Origin: Legionella sp. | GTDB taxonomy: Bacteria; Pseudomonadota; Gammaproteobacteria; Legionellales; Legionellaceae | Direction of reading: 5' to 3' | Length of the DNA stretch: 64,000 nt | Assembly: GCA_013697625.1 (NCBI GenBank) | Contig: JACCWN010000162.1 | Location: 18,578-82,577, forward strand | The notes under the pieces: model-generated | What the model was told of the DNA's origin: nothing | Database searches by the model: none | Seen by the model: only the letters and a program-made list of their open reading frames with translations | Shown here: positions 11,469-22,800 of the stretch, piece by piece | Position numbering within the stretch: the stretch's first letter is position 1 | How the letters are laid out: each line of letters begins with the position of its first letter | Position numbers and translations under genes: made by a program

Positions 11469-12008
11469 TTGGCAACTGCTCAATGGCCTACAGGATTACA
11501 ATATCATTCTGATTTTTTATCTTCATCGCAAGAAAAGGATTTAATTGCACTCCTTGAAGGTTTGCCATGGGAAAAGGTCTGTCTATTTGGGCAAGTAGCT
11601 AAAAGGCGTGTGGTCCATTTTGGATTACATTATGAGTACAATAAAAGAACTGTACAACCTACAATACCTGCTCCCGATTTTCTAAAAGACCTAATCACAC
11701 GAGGGGCGGAGCTGGTGCATCAACCCTTGGATGTTATAGCTGAAATCCTTATTACAGAATATACACAGCATGCGGGTATTAATTGGCATCGGGATGCAAC
11801 AGTATTTAAGGAAATCATAGGCATTTCGCTAGGTAGTGCGAGTGTTATCTATTTTAGAAAACGATGTGACCATAAAGAGCAGATAAAGTTGATGTTAGAG
11901 CCAGGCTCTGTTTATGTTTTAAAGGATGCTGTCCGTTGGGATTGGGAGCATCGTATTCCTCCCGTTAAAACACCTCGTTATTCAATTACCTTAAGAACAT
12001 TGACTTAA
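11469..12008 (+). CDS. AlkB-like 2-oxoglutarate/Fe(II) dioxygenase
   Basis: AlkB enzymes oxidatively remove alkyl groups from nucleic-acid bases. The iron ligands are visible as H107-x-D109 in NWHRD and H161 in WEHRIP. The 2-oxoglutarate arginine is R170 and the AlkB-specific second arginine is R176. The product is 179 aa, shorter than E. coli AlkB (216) and closer to compact AlkB homologues. The start is a TTG with a strong AGGGAGA site about 6 bases upstream; there is no internal methionine near the N-terminus. Repair of DNA or RNA is likely; which one cannot be told from the sequence. Confidence 0.85.
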   Translation: MATAQWPTGLQYHSDFLSSSQEKDLIALLEGLPWEKVCLFGQVAKRRVVHFGLHYEYNKRTVQPTIPAPDFLKDLITRGAELVHQPLDVIAEILITEYTQHAGINWHRDATVFKEIIGISLGSASVIYFRKRCDHKEQIKLMLEPGSVYVLKDAVRWDWEHRIPPVKTPRYSITLRTLT

Positions 12009-12033
12009 GATAAGGCCACTGTACGAAAGGTTT

Positions 12034-12064
12034 CTGGACCCGGCGCCTACGGGGAATGACAGTC
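12034..12064. repeat. Fragment of an intergenic repeat
   Basis: The end of this stretch, GAATGACAGTC, closely matches the outer end of the repeat at 8511-8861 (GGATGACAGTC). It is preceded by a GC-rich segment that stands out from its AT-rich surroundings. It looks like a decayed or related copy in the 170-base gap before the transporter fusion. Confidence 0.35.
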
Positions 12065-12178
12065 CTGAAAAGCTTGTAACTGCCTCTTGTTTAGGCCATA
12101 CTTTTATATCACACGGGTTAAGTACTTGTTATTGTCAACATTTGTCAAAATCAATTATATATTTGCACATAAGCTCCT

Positions 12179-15118
12179 ATGATTAAAACCTTTAGAACAT
12201 TGCCAATTTCACCCAAGACCATTGCTATGACTGGCCATGCAATTCAAGGGATCATATATCTTAATGTCCTTGTATATGTCAGCTCCTTATTTTTGGCAAA
12301 TTATCCTTCATCATGGATTCCTTATTTTCTACTTTTACAACCCGTTGCTAGAAGTACACCAGTGTTGTTTCTTCCCAAGCTTTTGAAAAAAAATCCCCAA
12401 TATGCCTCGATAATCATCCGTTTCTTATTAGCAATAACGATTTTAATAATGACCCCACTGCTTATATTCAAATGGTATATTTTTCCCTTAATTCTTTGTT
12501 TTTTTCTAACAGGCGTGGATGTATCCACAACGGTGCTCGCATGGAATAGCGTTCAAAACGCATTTAATGTGGCGGAATTTAAGCCTGTTAGTCAAGCGGT
12601 TACCATAGCATTTACTTTGGGTGTCATTTTTGCTGGGTTTGTGAATGTGGTATTGCTTCGACAATATGGAGCCAATAGTTTACCTTATATCATCAGTGTT
12701 TTATTGTTTATTTCCTGCGGCGTGACTTATGCACTGAAACCCTTGCCGGTAATACAAAAAAACAAAAAAAAACCTTTCCAATTGAGACATTCTTCTTTAT
12801 TTATAAATCTTTTTAAGTTCGGAATCTTATTAGCTTTTTGTTATACCGCGACCGCCTATCTACTACAAGCGCATTTAAAAGCTGAATTTACACAAAAAGA
12901 AATCGCAACATTCATGTCAGAATTAACTGTAACCAGCTCGATTATTGGAATAATTTTAAGTTATATTGCATTAAAACCTTTGATAAAGCGCGGTATCTAC
13001 TGTCTGCTCTTTATTCTTCCATTTTATTGGGTGATTTTATCATCTAGTTTGGTTATTTTTCCAAAAGATTATTTTATCTATATGATAGCTGCAGGAACTT
13101 ATATTTTTTATAGAAACTTCACATTGGTTGGGGAACAGATGTTTTTACATGTTTTCCCCGGCAACATTCGCACCTCCGCATCACCTGCTATCACTACTGT
13201 TGCAGAAGCAATAGGTGCCACGGCCATGGCATTGTGTTTGATTATTTTTAGCCAGCACCTCTCCTTACTGATGGTTGGAAGTGTGATTTGTGTTACCAGT
13301 TTATTTTTAGTTTTTTTTACCCGAAGATTAGAACAAGATTACATCTCAACACTAAAAAATGAAATATTTTTAAAGCGATTTGACTTTACAACTACAACCA
13401 GTAAGATTAAAAAATATAGAAAAATTATTGAATCAAAAATAGTAGAATTGCTTGGCTCTTCAAAGGACCAAACAGTTTGCTCTGGCTACTCCCTTTTATC
13501 AACAAGCAAAATTCCTTTTTTCCCACCAGAAATATTTAACCATATTCATTCCGATTCTAAGGAAGTTCGCCTTGAAGCCATAAAGTATATCAAACAGCAT
13601 AATAAAATATCAGCTGAACCTGCATTAGCTGCCCAATTAAAAGTAGAAACAGATGCGGATGTCAAAGAACTCCTTATTTGCGCACTTGGGCAATTTAATC
13701 CTATGGATTATCAACAACAAGCCCTCCTGTGGTTAAATGATAATTCACCCAAAATCCAAGCAGGCGCTATTACTGTTCTATGTAGATCTAATGATCCTAA
13801 AATAATGGACTCAGCCCTATCATCATTTAAAAAGCTACATCAACAGTCAAATATATGCGCTCGTCGAGCTGCTGCACGTATTTTAAATAGTTTTCCACTG
13901 TCTGAAAGTAAAATCTTGTTACCCGATTTTATTGCTGATCCAGACGATATTGTCAGTGCACATGCCGTCTGCGTGGTAACAGACTATAAACTGTATGAGT
14001 TTTTACCCAATATTGTTGATAGACTGGCAACAGGAGGAATTTTATATGAATCTAAAAAATTACTTGTCCTGCAAAGATCTGCCATTCCTCTCCTGACTGC
14101 GCAAATCTTAAAGAAAATCAATGATCCTTTGGCAAATATTGATAGCTTAGTTTCAGCCTTAGCAACTGTTCAGCATACAGATGCAGAAAATGCATTGATT
14201 GAACTTGCATCACAACCACATGTTTTACTGAGGCAAATCGTATCGAAAGAGGCTATTAAAAAAGCACGCCAAGAAGCGGTGAGCCATTCATTTACACAGA
14301 AAGCTTATACATTTGCACTTGAAGAAGCTGAATTAATCCAAGCGCTCAACAATGCACTTAGTCGTTTTTCCGAAAAACATATATTTAATGAAATCATGAA
14401 TCGACTAGATTTAGCCCGTTTACGATACCTGCATTGGGTTGGTGTTAATTCTTTCGCTACGGAAATATTAGGGCTTATTCCTACGATATTAACGGGTGTC
14501 AAATCAGAGCAAGCCAAAGCAATTGAACTATTGAGTAAATTAATTGACAATAAAACGCTTTCTGAAACAACCCTTCACTTATTTTCTGAACTTCCTGTGA
14601 AACAATCTATTGTTTCACACAAACCAGAAGCGGACTATTTAGACGCCTGGATAGTTAAAACAGTAAAAACATCTTTCCCTAATAATAGAGAAATTACCAT
14701 GAACACCATGCAGAAAGTTTTTATACTACGAGAAATCGAACTCTTCAAAGATTTACCGGGAGAAATATTATTTGTCATTGCAGAAGAGACTGAAACCATC
14801 AGTATGTCTGCAGGAGAAACTTTGTTTTTAGAAAATGATCCTTCGGCGGGATTATTTATGATTGCTTCTGGCAGTGTACAAATCATTCGCAATGGAACCC
14901 TTTTGTCTGATTTAACTGAAAATAATTTTTTTGGCGAGTTAGGTCTATTAGACAATGCGCCCCGTCTGGCTACTGCGAAAGTAGTCACCGATGGTGTGCT
15001 TTTATATTTAGATCAAGAAACATTTAAGCGAATTACCAATGATATTCCAAAAGTCATGAATGTCGTAGTGTCCGTTGTTTTACGTTATTTACGAGGCAAC
15101 ATGTCCCTCAGGGTGTGA
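12179..15118 (+). CDS. NTT-like transporter fused to HEAT repeats and a cyclic-nucleotide-binding domain
   Basis: Three parts are visible in this 979-aa protein. Residues 1 to about 400 contain about twelve hydrophobic segments of the MFS or ATP/ADP-translocase (NTT) kind. Residues about 450-820 are helical repeats of HEAT type. Residues about 850-979 form a cyclic-nucleotide-binding domain with an intact phosphate-binding cassette (FGELGLLDNAPRLATA, including the arginine). Similar NTT-HEAT-cNMP fusions are known in some bacteria; NTT proteins of intracellular bacteria import host nucleotides. Here the transported substrate is unknown. The domain order suggests transport gated by cAMP or cGMP. 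The ATG at 12179 has no strong ribosome site. Confidence 0.75.
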   Translation: MIKTFRTLPISPKTIAMTGHAIQGIIYLNVLVYVSSLFLANYPSSWIPYFLLLQPVARSTPVLFLPKLLKKNPQYASIIIRFLLAITILIMTPLLIFKWYIFPLILCFFLTGVDVSTTVLAWNSVQNAFNVAEFKPVSQAVTIAFTLGVIFAGFVNVVLLRQYGANSLPYIISVLLFISCGVTYALKPLPVIQKNKKKPFQLRHSSLFINLFKFGILLAFCYTATAYLLQAHLKAEFTQKEIATFMSELTVTSSIIGIILSYIALKPLIKRGIYCLLFILPFYWVILSSSLVIFPKDYFIYMIAAGTYIFYRNFTLVGEQMFLHVFPGNIRTSASPAITTVAEAIGATAMALCLIIFSQHLSLLMVGSVICVTSLFLVFFTRRLEQDYISTLKNEIFLKRFDFTTTTSKIKKYRKIIESKIVELLGSSKDQTVCSGYSLLSTSKIPFFPPEIFNHIHSDSKEVRLEAIKYIKQHNKISAEPALAAQLKVETDADVKELLICALGQFNPMDYQQQALLWLNDNSPKIQAGAITVLCRSNDPKIMDSALSSFKKLHQQSNICARRAAARILNSFPLSESKILLPDFIADPDDIVSAHAVCVVTDYKLYEFLPNIVDRLATGGILYESKKLLVLQRSAIPLLTAQILKKINDPLANIDSLVSALATVQHTDAENALIELASQPHVLLRQIVSKEAIKKARQEAVSHSFTQKAYTFALEEAELIQALNNALSRFSEKHIFNEIMNRLDLARLRYLHWVGVNSFATEILGLIPTILTGVKSEQAKAIELLSKLIDNKTLSETTLHLFSELPVKQSIVSHKPEADYLDAWIVKTVKTSFPNNREITMNTMQKVFILREIELFKDLPGEILFVIAEETETISMSAGETLFLENDPSAGLFMIASGSVQIIRNGTLLSDLTENNFFGELGLLDNAPRLATAKVVTDGVLLYLDQETFKRITNDIPKVMNVVVSVVLRYLRGNMSLRV

Positions 15119-15140
15119 GCCTTAAAATCCAACATTATAA

Positions 15141-15389
15141 CTATTCACTGCACTCTACTATCAACTCACGCGCTCCTGTCAGTTCATTGATAACTCTTCT
15201 AACCGGGCAGGCAGTAATCATCGGTGTAAACCCTGGTGCTTGACCTGAAGAACAAATTGAGCCACAAGGTCGGTCTAAATCATATGAACCAGCACAAATT
15301 CTCCTATCCATAGGGTCACAGCTACACTTGCAAGCGGCCTGGGATTCTAGAGTACACACAAATAGGAGGCAGGCTATGATGGCTTTCAT
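15141..15389 (-). CDS. Small cysteine-rich exported protein
   Basis: An 82-aa protein with a signal peptide ending at ESQAA, followed by a mature part with nine cysteines. It is probably held by disulphide bonds in the periplasm or outside the cell. I chose the ATG at 15389 because AAGGA lies 8 bases upstream; the TTG two codons earlier has nothing comparable. The family is not recognised. Its 3' end faces the transporter fusion, 22 bases away. Confidence 0.7.
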   Translation of the reverse strand: MKAIIACLLFVCTLESQAACKCSCDPMDRRICAGSYDLDRPCGSICSSGQAPGFTPMITACPVRRVINELTGARELIVECSE

Positions 15390-15477
15390 ATGCAAATTCC
15401 TTTAATGTAATTTTTATTATCAGATTGATAAAATATTAGCACATATAAATAGAACCTACAAATAACCTTTTTTTGAC

Positions 15478-18400
15478 TTAGGGGTTTAGGTTTCTTATGG
15501 TGTTTTCTATATTCTGTATTTGTGTTTGTGCTTTGTTATTTTCAAAAAAAAGAGATGCTCTGCCTGTCATGGTTTTTGTATACATGAGTCTTGGAATTAA
15601 AAAAACAAAGAGTAAAATGTTTCCAATAATCGTAGACCATTCACGATGTTTACTTAATATGTTATCTCTACTATGTAAACGGAAAATCAACTGCTCCTGA
15701 AAATCAGCCATATCTTTAGGATAAAGCATAGCTTTATGCCTGATAATAAAACAATTGATGTCTTCTATGATTTTTTCCCCCAATTGTTTCAATACATCTG
15801 CCTCTTTAGGGGGTAACTGTTTGCTGAAACCTTCCAGATTAGTTTGGATGGCTTTATATAGATTTTTAAATCCTTGCTGATGGGCGCTGTATTGAGGCGA
15901 TGCAAGTAAATCATAGGCTTCTTCGATTAAATAAGGTTTTGGTTGTAAGCTTACATTTTTTGGTTGGTCTCTATCAAATTCAATCAAAGATATAGCCACA
16001 TTACTTAATAGCCCTTTGAATTGGGTGCCTTTATGTTCTAATAGCCCTTGATTTATACATGTTATGAGTGCTTTAGTGTCGGAAGAGTGGATATAATGGG
16101 TTAATTTATTTTTGAGCTCTCTAATAAAACCATCTCGAGCAAAGTCCTTGTAATGATACCTGTGTACCCGATTTAAACTATAAGCATCTAAGGCATGAAT
16201 ACAGCGGGCTACCAAAGCCTGTTTTAGCCCTATATGATGTTCGATGTCCTTTTGTAATACTCTATTTTTATAAAGGAGGCTTGTTAATTCTTGTTGAATG
16301 AAACGTATCTCCTTCATCTTGTTCTGAAAAAATCCCCCATTGTTTCTATTTAATTGCTTGAGTGCTTGCGAGGTGATAACCAAACCTGCCTCATCCATTA
16401 TTTTATAAATTAAATTCAAATTGTTTTGATGGCAGGAGGGCGTTATTTCACACTGAAAATTAATAGCACTTTTTTTGTGACCTTGAAGAATAAGATGAAA
16501 TTGTTCAAGAAACCCCTTACCATAATCGAGAATGTCAGCTTTAAGGTGGTTCAGATTTAAAGTAATGGCCTTAAACTTGGTACTAGATTCTAATCCATCA
16601 GTATGCATGTTGTGGCTTTTTAAAAGATTGATTTTCTCATATACCAAAGTATGCTGAGCGTCTGATTCTGCTAAAATCCCTATCATTGTTTGCAAAGTTT
16701 TAGGTTCTTCATCTAAAGCATGTTTAAATTCAAGCAACTGATCTCGTTTCGCCGTGATTGCTGATATAAGCGGATGTAAACTTTGGTCTAATTTAGCATT
16801 CATTGCTTGTGATGTTGATTTCTGTAAACCAAGAATTAATTTGAAGATATTTTTTGGATTGTATTGTTGCACTATTGTTTGGGAGCTAAGGTGTATTAAT
16901 TGATTATATAATGTTGAAATTTCAGCAGATAATTGATACAAATGTTGTAATTTTTTTAATAAGTCCGAATTAAATTGATACCCCACAAACCAATGGTTGG
17001 GGTCCTTTTCAAATGTTTCAATGAGCACTTTCAGATTGTTTATTTTTGTTAAAATTTCTAGAAACATTTCTAAGGTATTTTTGTTACTTTCTAATGCATA
17101 AATTTCATTGGCCTGTGCTTGTCTTTTTTGAATTAGCGCACTATACAATTGATGAGTTTGTTTAGACCTGTCTAAAATGGAAATGTTTGCTGCAGCTAAA
17201 AGGGCTAGGTTTTTTTCACAGTCCTCAACTTGTTGGTAATCGGCTTGTGTACTATGAATGATGTCAATTACCATCTTTAAGTCTTGAATCAATTGACTCT
17301 TATAAGCTTGGTATTCTTTTCTAGGAATCTTTTGTTTAGCATTGTCTTGTTTGTTTCTATAGTCTGAGGAATCTTGAATTGTTGTTCCAAAGGGGGCAAT
17401 GCGTCTTAAAAGTTCATCAAAATTTAACTTTTCTTCCAAAAGATGCAACCGCTCATCAAGTTCCTTAAAGGGGATGTATTTTTTTTCCTTCTGAGAAAAC
17501 ACTGCTTTTTTCTTAGGTAATTGGGTTGTTAGCAGTTCTAAAGCTGGGGTTAAGCCAGCTAACCCTTTCAACAGGCCTAAGGGGTTATTTTTGTGAATTT
17601 TTGCTTTTAAATTACCCAAACTTACTTGTTGTTGGTGTGCAAGGGTTTCAATGGATTTTTGGCAATCTTCTGAGGTGTATACTAAATCTGGTTCAGGTGA
17701 GGCTTCTAAAGGTGGGCATAATTGTTTTAGGGTGTTGTTGATTAAATGCCAGTTCGAACTATCATGTTCTTCTTGGAGGGTTTGAAGCTCGTTCGCTGTT
17801 TGAAGCATCATACTCTGGTTGGCTAAAAGTTGATTTTTTAAGTGACCTAATTTATCCCGCAACAGGGTAGAATCAGCTGACTTCATACAATTTTCAAAAG
17901 CCTGTCGCTCATTGATTTCTGAGACAGTGGTTGCAATAATCTGGGTTAAATCAGCATACAATGTCTTACAATTTTCTTGCAGTGTAGAGACTCTTTGCGC
18001 CAGAGGAGGGAGAGAGTCTTGATCTAGTAACTTGATTTTATTTAGGGGCATAGAATTGACTGCTTCAATAAAGGGTTCTACTTCTTCTTCCCTCCACCGT
18101 TCTAGCTCTTTACACCTGTTGGTTAAACTAGGTAGATCGGTGGGACCCTTTAAAAAGTCAGTGGTTACAGCCGAATAAAGCGTAAACGTTTGTTCAAGTT
18201 GTATCAATTGAGTAGAAAGCGTGGTATGCCAAGCTATCATTGCATTGGACTTGTCTATAAAGAGTCGTTCTAACTCTTTTATCAAGCCTGCCTTCCAAGT
18301 TTTTAAATGGTGATTTAATGGTTCTAGAAATTTTAAATTTTTATTTAAACCAAATCTAGCATTCAATATAGCAATATGAAAGTACATTTTTGAATCAGCA

Positions 18401-19545
18401 GACATCCTTTGTTTTTCGGTGACTAGTAAACTAGAATCCTGCTCTATGATTTGCCTAATTTGCTTTGTGAGTGGGCCATTTAAGACATCCTCTTCAACGC
18501 TTTCGCTGGATTTAACCTCAGCTTCAGGTTGGCGTCTAACAAGTGCCTCACCAAAAGAGGTGTGCTGAATATACCAATTCCCTTCATCAAATTGTTCCTC
18601 GAATGATCTGGTGCAGTAAAAGCTGGTCAAGAAGAGGATTTTACTTTTGAAGGATGTCAGCTTTTGCTGTAAGGAGATTATGTTCGATTTTATATTCCGG
18701 ATCAATTCATATCCAGTTAAATGTGTATGATCTTCAAAGATAAAGTCATCCCCCATATTGGGGAAACCAGGTAATATTCGGCTTAGTTGGTCTAATTCAT
18801 ATTGGTAATAATCTTCTAATAATAAATCATAATTAAAAATTTTGTTTTTGATTTCTCCCTTCTCTGTAGCATGGAAATAGCTATTTTCTACAAAGCTTGC
18901 TATTTCTTGCAAACACTGGGCTTTTCCTGATTCGTAATTTACTTGGGGTGTATAGGTATGTACAATTGGTGAGCTTTTCTTAAAATGTATGGCTAAATTA
19001 AAATCAAAACATGTGTCAGTATTTTCTTCATTGTTCGCTCGACTGAAGATATAACTTGCTCCAGTCAGGGATCGTATTGCCTTTCTAAGGACTCTATTGG
19101 TATGAACATCTGCATTTAGTATGTTTGGGTGTATAAATGATAGACAGTCGTAGATAGAAACTGGTGCTAGAGACAATAGTTCATAGAGTGTTTCCATGAA
19201 CGCTATCATCATGGAATGTTGGGTTGCGCCTAATCTTTGAATGAGGGAATTAAAGGATATGTCCGTAAATTCAAATTCCTCCAATAAATTTTTTAATGTA
19301 ATGAATTTTTCAATATTGAAGATCGACCAGAATTTGGACTTTTTTTCATTAAATAATGGAAAAATTTGGTCGTCTAAATGTTTAAGTAAGCGCCTTACAC
19401 GGTGTATATCTGCAGTTGCAGCATTAATATTGGAATCCTTATCGTTTTTGTATTTTTGATCTAATAGGTGAAGGGTATCAAGCATTTGATTGATAAAAAA
19501 TTTAACAAAACTGTCAGAATAGTGTTTGGTTCTAGGGTCGTACAT
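15478..19545 (-). CDS. Giant alpha-helical protein of unknown function (1355 aa)
   Basis: I do not recognise a family. The protein is rich in Lys, Glu, Gln and Leu and is helical throughout, with many segments likely to form coiled coils (for example around residues 380-700). The only clear hydrophobic segment is near residues 1308-1325 (IIGNILLFVFLIPRLMY), leaving a short tail; this resembles a tail anchor. There is no N-terminal signal peptide. Size, composition and the position back-to-back with another giant orphan fit a secreted effector of an intracellular bacterium, but that is inference. Confidence 0.75.
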   Translation of the reverse strand: MYDPRTKHYSDSFVKFFINQMLDTLHLLDQKYKNDKDSNINAATADIHRVRRLLKHLDDQIFPLFNEKKSKFWSIFNIEKFITLKNLLEEFEFTDISFNSLIQRLGATQHSMMIAFMETLYELLSLAPVSIYDCLSFIHPNILNADVHTNRVLRKAIRSLTGASYIFSRANNEENTDTCFDFNLAIHFKKSSPIVHTYTPQVNYESGKAQCLQEIASFVENSYFHATEKGEIKNKIFNYDLLLEDYYQYELDQLSRILPGFPNMGDDFIFEDHTHLTGYELIRNIKSNIISLQQKLTSFKSKILFLTSFYCTRSFEEQFDEGNWYIQHTSFGEALVRRQPEAEVKSSESVEEDVLNGPLTKQIRQIIEQDSSLLVTEKQRMSADSKMYFHIAILNARFGLNKNLKFLEPLNHHLKTWKAGLIKELERLFIDKSNAMIAWHTTLSTQLIQLEQTFTLYSAVTTDFLKGPTDLPSLTNRCKELERWREEEVEPFIEAVNSMPLNKIKLLDQDSLPPLAQRVSTLQENCKTLYADLTQIIATTVSEINERQAFENCMKSADSTLLRDKLGHLKNQLLANQSMMLQTANELQTLQEEHDSSNWHLINNTLKQLCPPLEASPEPDLVYTSEDCQKSIETLAHQQQVSLGNLKAKIHKNNPLGLLKGLAGLTPALELLTTQLPKKKAVFSQKEKKYIPFKELDERLHLLEEKLNFDELLRRIAPFGTTIQDSSDYRNKQDNAKQKIPRKEYQAYKSQLIQDLKMVIDIIHSTQADYQQVEDCEKNLALLAAANISILDRSKQTHQLYSALIQKRQAQANEIYALESNKNTLEMFLEILTKINNLKVLIETFEKDPNHWFVGYQFNSDLLKKLQHLYQLSAEISTLYNQLIHLSSQTIVQQYNPKNIFKLILGLQKSTSQAMNAKLDQSLHPLISAITAKRDQLLEFKHALDEEPKTLQTMIGILAESDAQHTLVYEKINLLKSHNMHTDGLESSTKFKAITLNLNHLKADILDYGKGFLEQFHLILQGHKKSAINFQCEITPSCHQNNLNLIYKIMDEAGLVITSQALKQLNRNNGGFFQNKMKEIRFIQQELTSLLYKNRVLQKDIEHHIGLKQALVARCIHALDAYSLNRVHRYHYKDFARDGFIRELKNKLTHYIHSSDTKALITCINQGLLEHKGTQFKGLLSNVAISLIEFDRDQPKNVSLQPKPYLIEEAYDLLASPQYSAHQQGFKNLYKAIQTNLEGFSKQLPPKEADVLKQLGEKIIEDINCFIIRHKAMLYPKDMADFQEQLIFRLHSRDNILSKHREWSTIIGNILLFVFLIPRLMYTKTMTGRASLFFENNKAQTQIQNIENTIRNLNP

Positions 19546-19823
19546 GCCTTAACCAGAGGTGAGGGAGCAAGTGTATAAAGGATTGAGCCCATTATATCAA
19601 ATAATTGCACTTTGCGCAAATTATGATATATTTTTATCCGGCAAATTCATGCTATTATATTTCAACACAATGACGACAGTTAGTTTAATTCAATCAAAGT
19701 ATGATTTTGCTCTGATCATGTATCCCCCCCATTCCGTTAAAAACATAATGATGATATAATAAGCAATTACCGAAAATATTGAACATCAATTGTACTAAAA
19801 CTGCGACATAATTGGGAATAATC
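19546..19823. promoter_or_regulatory. Divergent regulatory region between two giant-protein genes
   Basis: This 278-base AT-rich gap must hold the promoters for both divergent genes. It contains the perfect palindrome TTTGCGCAAA at 19611-19620, a plausible operator. I see no matched -35/-10 pair strong enough to assign, and no gene. Confidence 0.4.
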
Positions 19824-22800
19824 ATGCCAGAATCTCAGCCCTCATCAACCCAAATGCTCATCATTAAACTGTGTAAGGACGCCTTGAAACAAGCCGATTA
19901 CAGGGGACCTGATTTTTTTCTGGACATGGCTTTTCGCAGTCAAAGTCTGTTACATTCTGCTGAATGGGAACTGCTACAAAAGACCAACCCACTTGAAGAT
20001 CACAAAGTAGAGCAGTTTGCTCAAAAAATTGTAGATGAGGTGGTACAATCTAATTCTAATCAAGACACTTGGGCCATGAAGCTTAAGACCCGTTACTTAG
20101 GAAAATTAAGTAAGACACTTACCACAACTAACCAGGCCTTATCCACTGTGTCTGCCTGTTCTTTATCCACCCAAAATGCCAAATCTGCAGCGGCAGATAC
20201 TTCAAAGAACTGTTTAAAGGCACTAGAAGCGCAGGCAAATTATCTAAATTCAATGATAGACCTGCCCTTTATCTTAGAAAAAGTTGTGCTAGGCCTTCTT
20301 AAACAGTCGCCAACTGCTAATTTTCAACCCAAAAAAACGGCTGTTATGTTAGCCATGGCCTTAGATACAGTACAGTCGGCCTCAGCATTGACCGGGGTCA
20401 GTATGGATGTACATCTGGTTCAAGGGCTAAAACTTGCAATTGAAATTGCAATGCCCAGTGATATTTTAGAAGCTAGGTTAGTACACATTATTAGTACGGA
20501 GTTATTACCCTTTATCAAAGAGCGTCTTATTAAAAACACCAGGGAAGTAAACCAGGTGAAGGCGCTTTTATTCCCACAGACTGAAGATGGCCTGCCAAGC
20601 AATGAAGCATTGGCACATAAACAAGTATTTGCAAACATGGGCGTACATTTTGAATCTATTCAAGAGGTCTTGAGTGACACATTACTTGAGCCTGTTGCGC
20701 AATTGACTCAAGCCTATATTGATGCCAATGGGGTGGTTGAAGCTGTCAGTTTGGCTCTACAAGAAGATAATTGGGTTAATAAATTACTAAATATAGGTAA
20801 AGCCTTTAATCATCTAGATAAAATCTATATGTCTTATCAAGCACCGAAAGATGCAAACTTGCCAAATTGGTTACAGGAAACCGATCAGTATTATCTGGAG
20901 TTAAAGCAGGGGATAAACGCCATGGGACAGGGCTTTAATCAGGGTTTGTCAGTATTATATGGGTATGCTTCTAGCCTTCTTCCTGAAATCTTCTTTCAAT
21001 ATTTTACGCCCACCAACGCGCAATCACTTAGTGCTTTGATCAAAGATGTGGACGATGAGGAGGCACCAGAGCATATTGAACGGGTAATGGCCTACTATGC
21101 ATTTTATGATTTGGTTCAAACCACCCACATTGCCGAGGGGCTTAAAGCCCTGTGCTTTAAGCAGTTTATGAAAGAAGCTCATACTGTAAACTTTGAACTG
21201 AAGGGTGAGCCAAGTGATTATGAAGATTATTTAATACTTGAAGATCAATTCAACCGAAAATTACGCAGAGGTCACTTAAAGGAACGGCTTGAAGATAGGA
21301 ACCCATTCATGCGTACTCAAACAACGGTTGATGCCTTTAAAAAAGCCAAAATGCCTAAAATGAGTCTTGAGAAAATCGAGGTTCTGGCATTGATTTATGA
21401 ATTACAACGAATTGAAAGCAGGTTTAATTCAAGCTGCCCTTTGCCTACTTTCAAAGCATTAGTAGGTTGTGGTTCTAATTTAAAACATAAGCGACTTTTT
21501 ATAGAAAAATTTTTAAAACCTGCAAAACTTAGGATCTTAGGACAATTTCAAAATGAGCATTTGCTGCCCCTATTAGAATATCTTTTGGATACAAAAGGTC
21601 TTCCTAGTAAACAGCTCAAAATAAGACGGCTGTATGCTCATTTAAAAAAGGGATCCTTGATATCAAAAAAAGACATGTTGCTAGTTGAAAACTGTATTCA
21701 TTTAGCTGCCACCCTTCCTGTTTCAAAAGATAAAATACGCGTGCAATTGATTGGTTTTAAAACCCTGATTGAAGAGGATTCTCCAACACAAAACCCTTTT
21801 GAATATAAAAACGAACCATCAGAGTCTAAAGAACCCACCCTTCATTTTGCACCTAAAAATTATCAACCGCTTCAATTTAGAAGTTTATTCCTAAATGGTA
21901 TGGAACATAAAGAAGGTATGGATTTTACTGATAAGACACCAAAAGAGGTACAAAAACAACAAGCCTTTGCTATGGTGGAGACCTATGCTCAGAAGTTTAA
22001 ACCACTACTTCAATATTTGAGCCAAAACTTAGATGAACAATATGAGGCTTGCGATCGTTTTTTAACCATGATGACATCAGAAGATGAGGCTGATAGTTCT
22101 ATAGTCTTACTTTGCCGTAGCAAACTAAGTTATATCGATGCCATCCAAGGTTTTATTACCCAGCTCGACAGTGTAGGAGAATTACATCAGGCTTTGGTTG
22201 CCTTATTGACAGGTGAAATCCCCTTTTTATCATTAGAAAGTTTAGAAGAAAAAAGAAAGGCATTATCACTTAAAACCATGTCTGAAAAATTGATAAATTT
22301 CATTGGGGTAGCCATGCCACATGAAACTTTTTTCAGAAATTTATTAAATTATTATGTCAAAGACACCCTCTTGGCTGAAGTGGTCGCAGCAGAGAATTGC
22401 TTCAAAGAAAATTTGAACAACAACCCCATCTCTGCAACTTTGATGCAGGTTTTAACAGATCCTCTTTCTGTTCAAAACCTTATCCCTAGCCAAGAAAAAA
22501 TCATGGATGAAGTAGTATCTCAACTGGTGGAGCAGGGCATTTCCACCGGGGCTGGTTATTTAAAACAAGCCTTTGCTCGACTGTCTTCTGAGTATTTATT
22601 AAAATTAATGCCCTATCCATTTTTAGCAGAATTAACCTTACAAGTAATAAATAGCGAGCCTGTGCAAACTCAAATTAATATCCAACTCAACAACATCCTC
22701 CTTAGGTATGGTTCTTTTTTTGGGGCAGCCAGCAAGGATTTCAAAGAACAAGTAAAAATGAAGTTATATCCATTACTTAATATTGAAATACAAAAAACCA

